Assembly: GCA_963556495.2 (NCBI GenBank)
Contig: OY747700.1
Location: 7,685,520 to 7,749,519, forward strand
Source of the DNA: Valencia hispanica
Taxonomy: Eukaryota > Chordata > Actinopteri > Cyprinodontiformes > Valenciidae
Direction of reading: 5' to 3'
DNA: 64,000 nt
Below: more model-generated notes on this DNA
Databases searched by the model: none
Told to the model about the DNA's origin: nothing
The model's input: only the letters and a program-made list of their open reading frames with translations
Numbering within the stretch: position 1 is the first letter of the stretch
The DNA itself: not shown here

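Overview
This window is intronic and exonic DNA from a bony fish (teleost) nuclear genome. It holds a GT/AG-spliced vertebrate gene on the minus strand. Its introns are AT-rich, kilobases long and packed with fish-typical transposons: Tc1/mariner, hAT, Rex1-type and L2-type LINEs, and foldback MITEs. No prokaryotic, organellar or viral gene is visible, and no tRNA or rRNA was recognised. The species cannot be named from the sequence.

The one host gene is beta-IV spectrin (sptbn4), transcribed from right to left. Seventeen consecutive exons (3,038 coding bases, about 1,012 residues) run from 64000 down to 6211 with every junction in frame. They encode roughly spectrin repeats 8 to 17. The actin-binding CH domains and first repeats lie beyond 64000. 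The beta-IV-specific tail and PH domain lie beyond position 1. Exons sit at 64000-63282 (three), 60650-60560, 45488-45342, 25594-25331, 20238-19729 (two), 18060-16794 (three), 13450-12902 (two), 9906-9662, 8520-8382 and 6587-6211 (two). The two largest introns (45.5-60.6 kb and 25.6-45.3 kb) carry most of the repeats.

Repeat layout: a Tc1 with a single stop in its transposase (1-1409); a hAT with 8-bp target duplication (2413-4184); a BED-finger hAT relic (5225-5900); a Tc1 relic and a P/THAP-like relic (6.7-8.3 kb); a reversed copy of a TAGGGGTGTAACGG hAT family (8.8-9.5 kb); a Rex1 LINE inserted into an L2 3' tail (10.24-12.55 kb); an AT-rich higher-order satellite (13.7-15.1 kb); a Tc1 with both termini, inside a (TA)n tract (15121-16478); a second hAT of the TAGGGG family with perfect 8-bp duplication (18351-19263); a multiply nested Tc1 (21.8-24.5 kb); a foldback MITE (24496-24912); a decayed Tc1 behind a LINE fragment (27.06-28.31 kb); four copies of an unusual terminal-inverted-repeat element filled with CTAAATATTTAG palindromes (30.95-32.1, 34.45-36.5, 39.4-41.9 and 61.8-62.6 kb), two of them carrying younger insertions; an almost full-length 5 kb L2 inside a hAT (47.9-52.9 kb); a Tc1 relic split by a 627-bp hAT (53.2-54.8 kb); and a long foldback element (58.3-59.0 kb).

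The most interesting host-gene observation is a CpG- and GC-rich, apparently repeat-free island at about 45.5-46.9 kb, directly upstream of the exon that opens spectrin repeat 10. The known short isoform beta-IV-Sigma6 lacks repeats 1-9 and part of 10, so this island is a good candidate for its promoter and first exon. The most interesting possibly undescribed element is the CTAAATATTTAG family.
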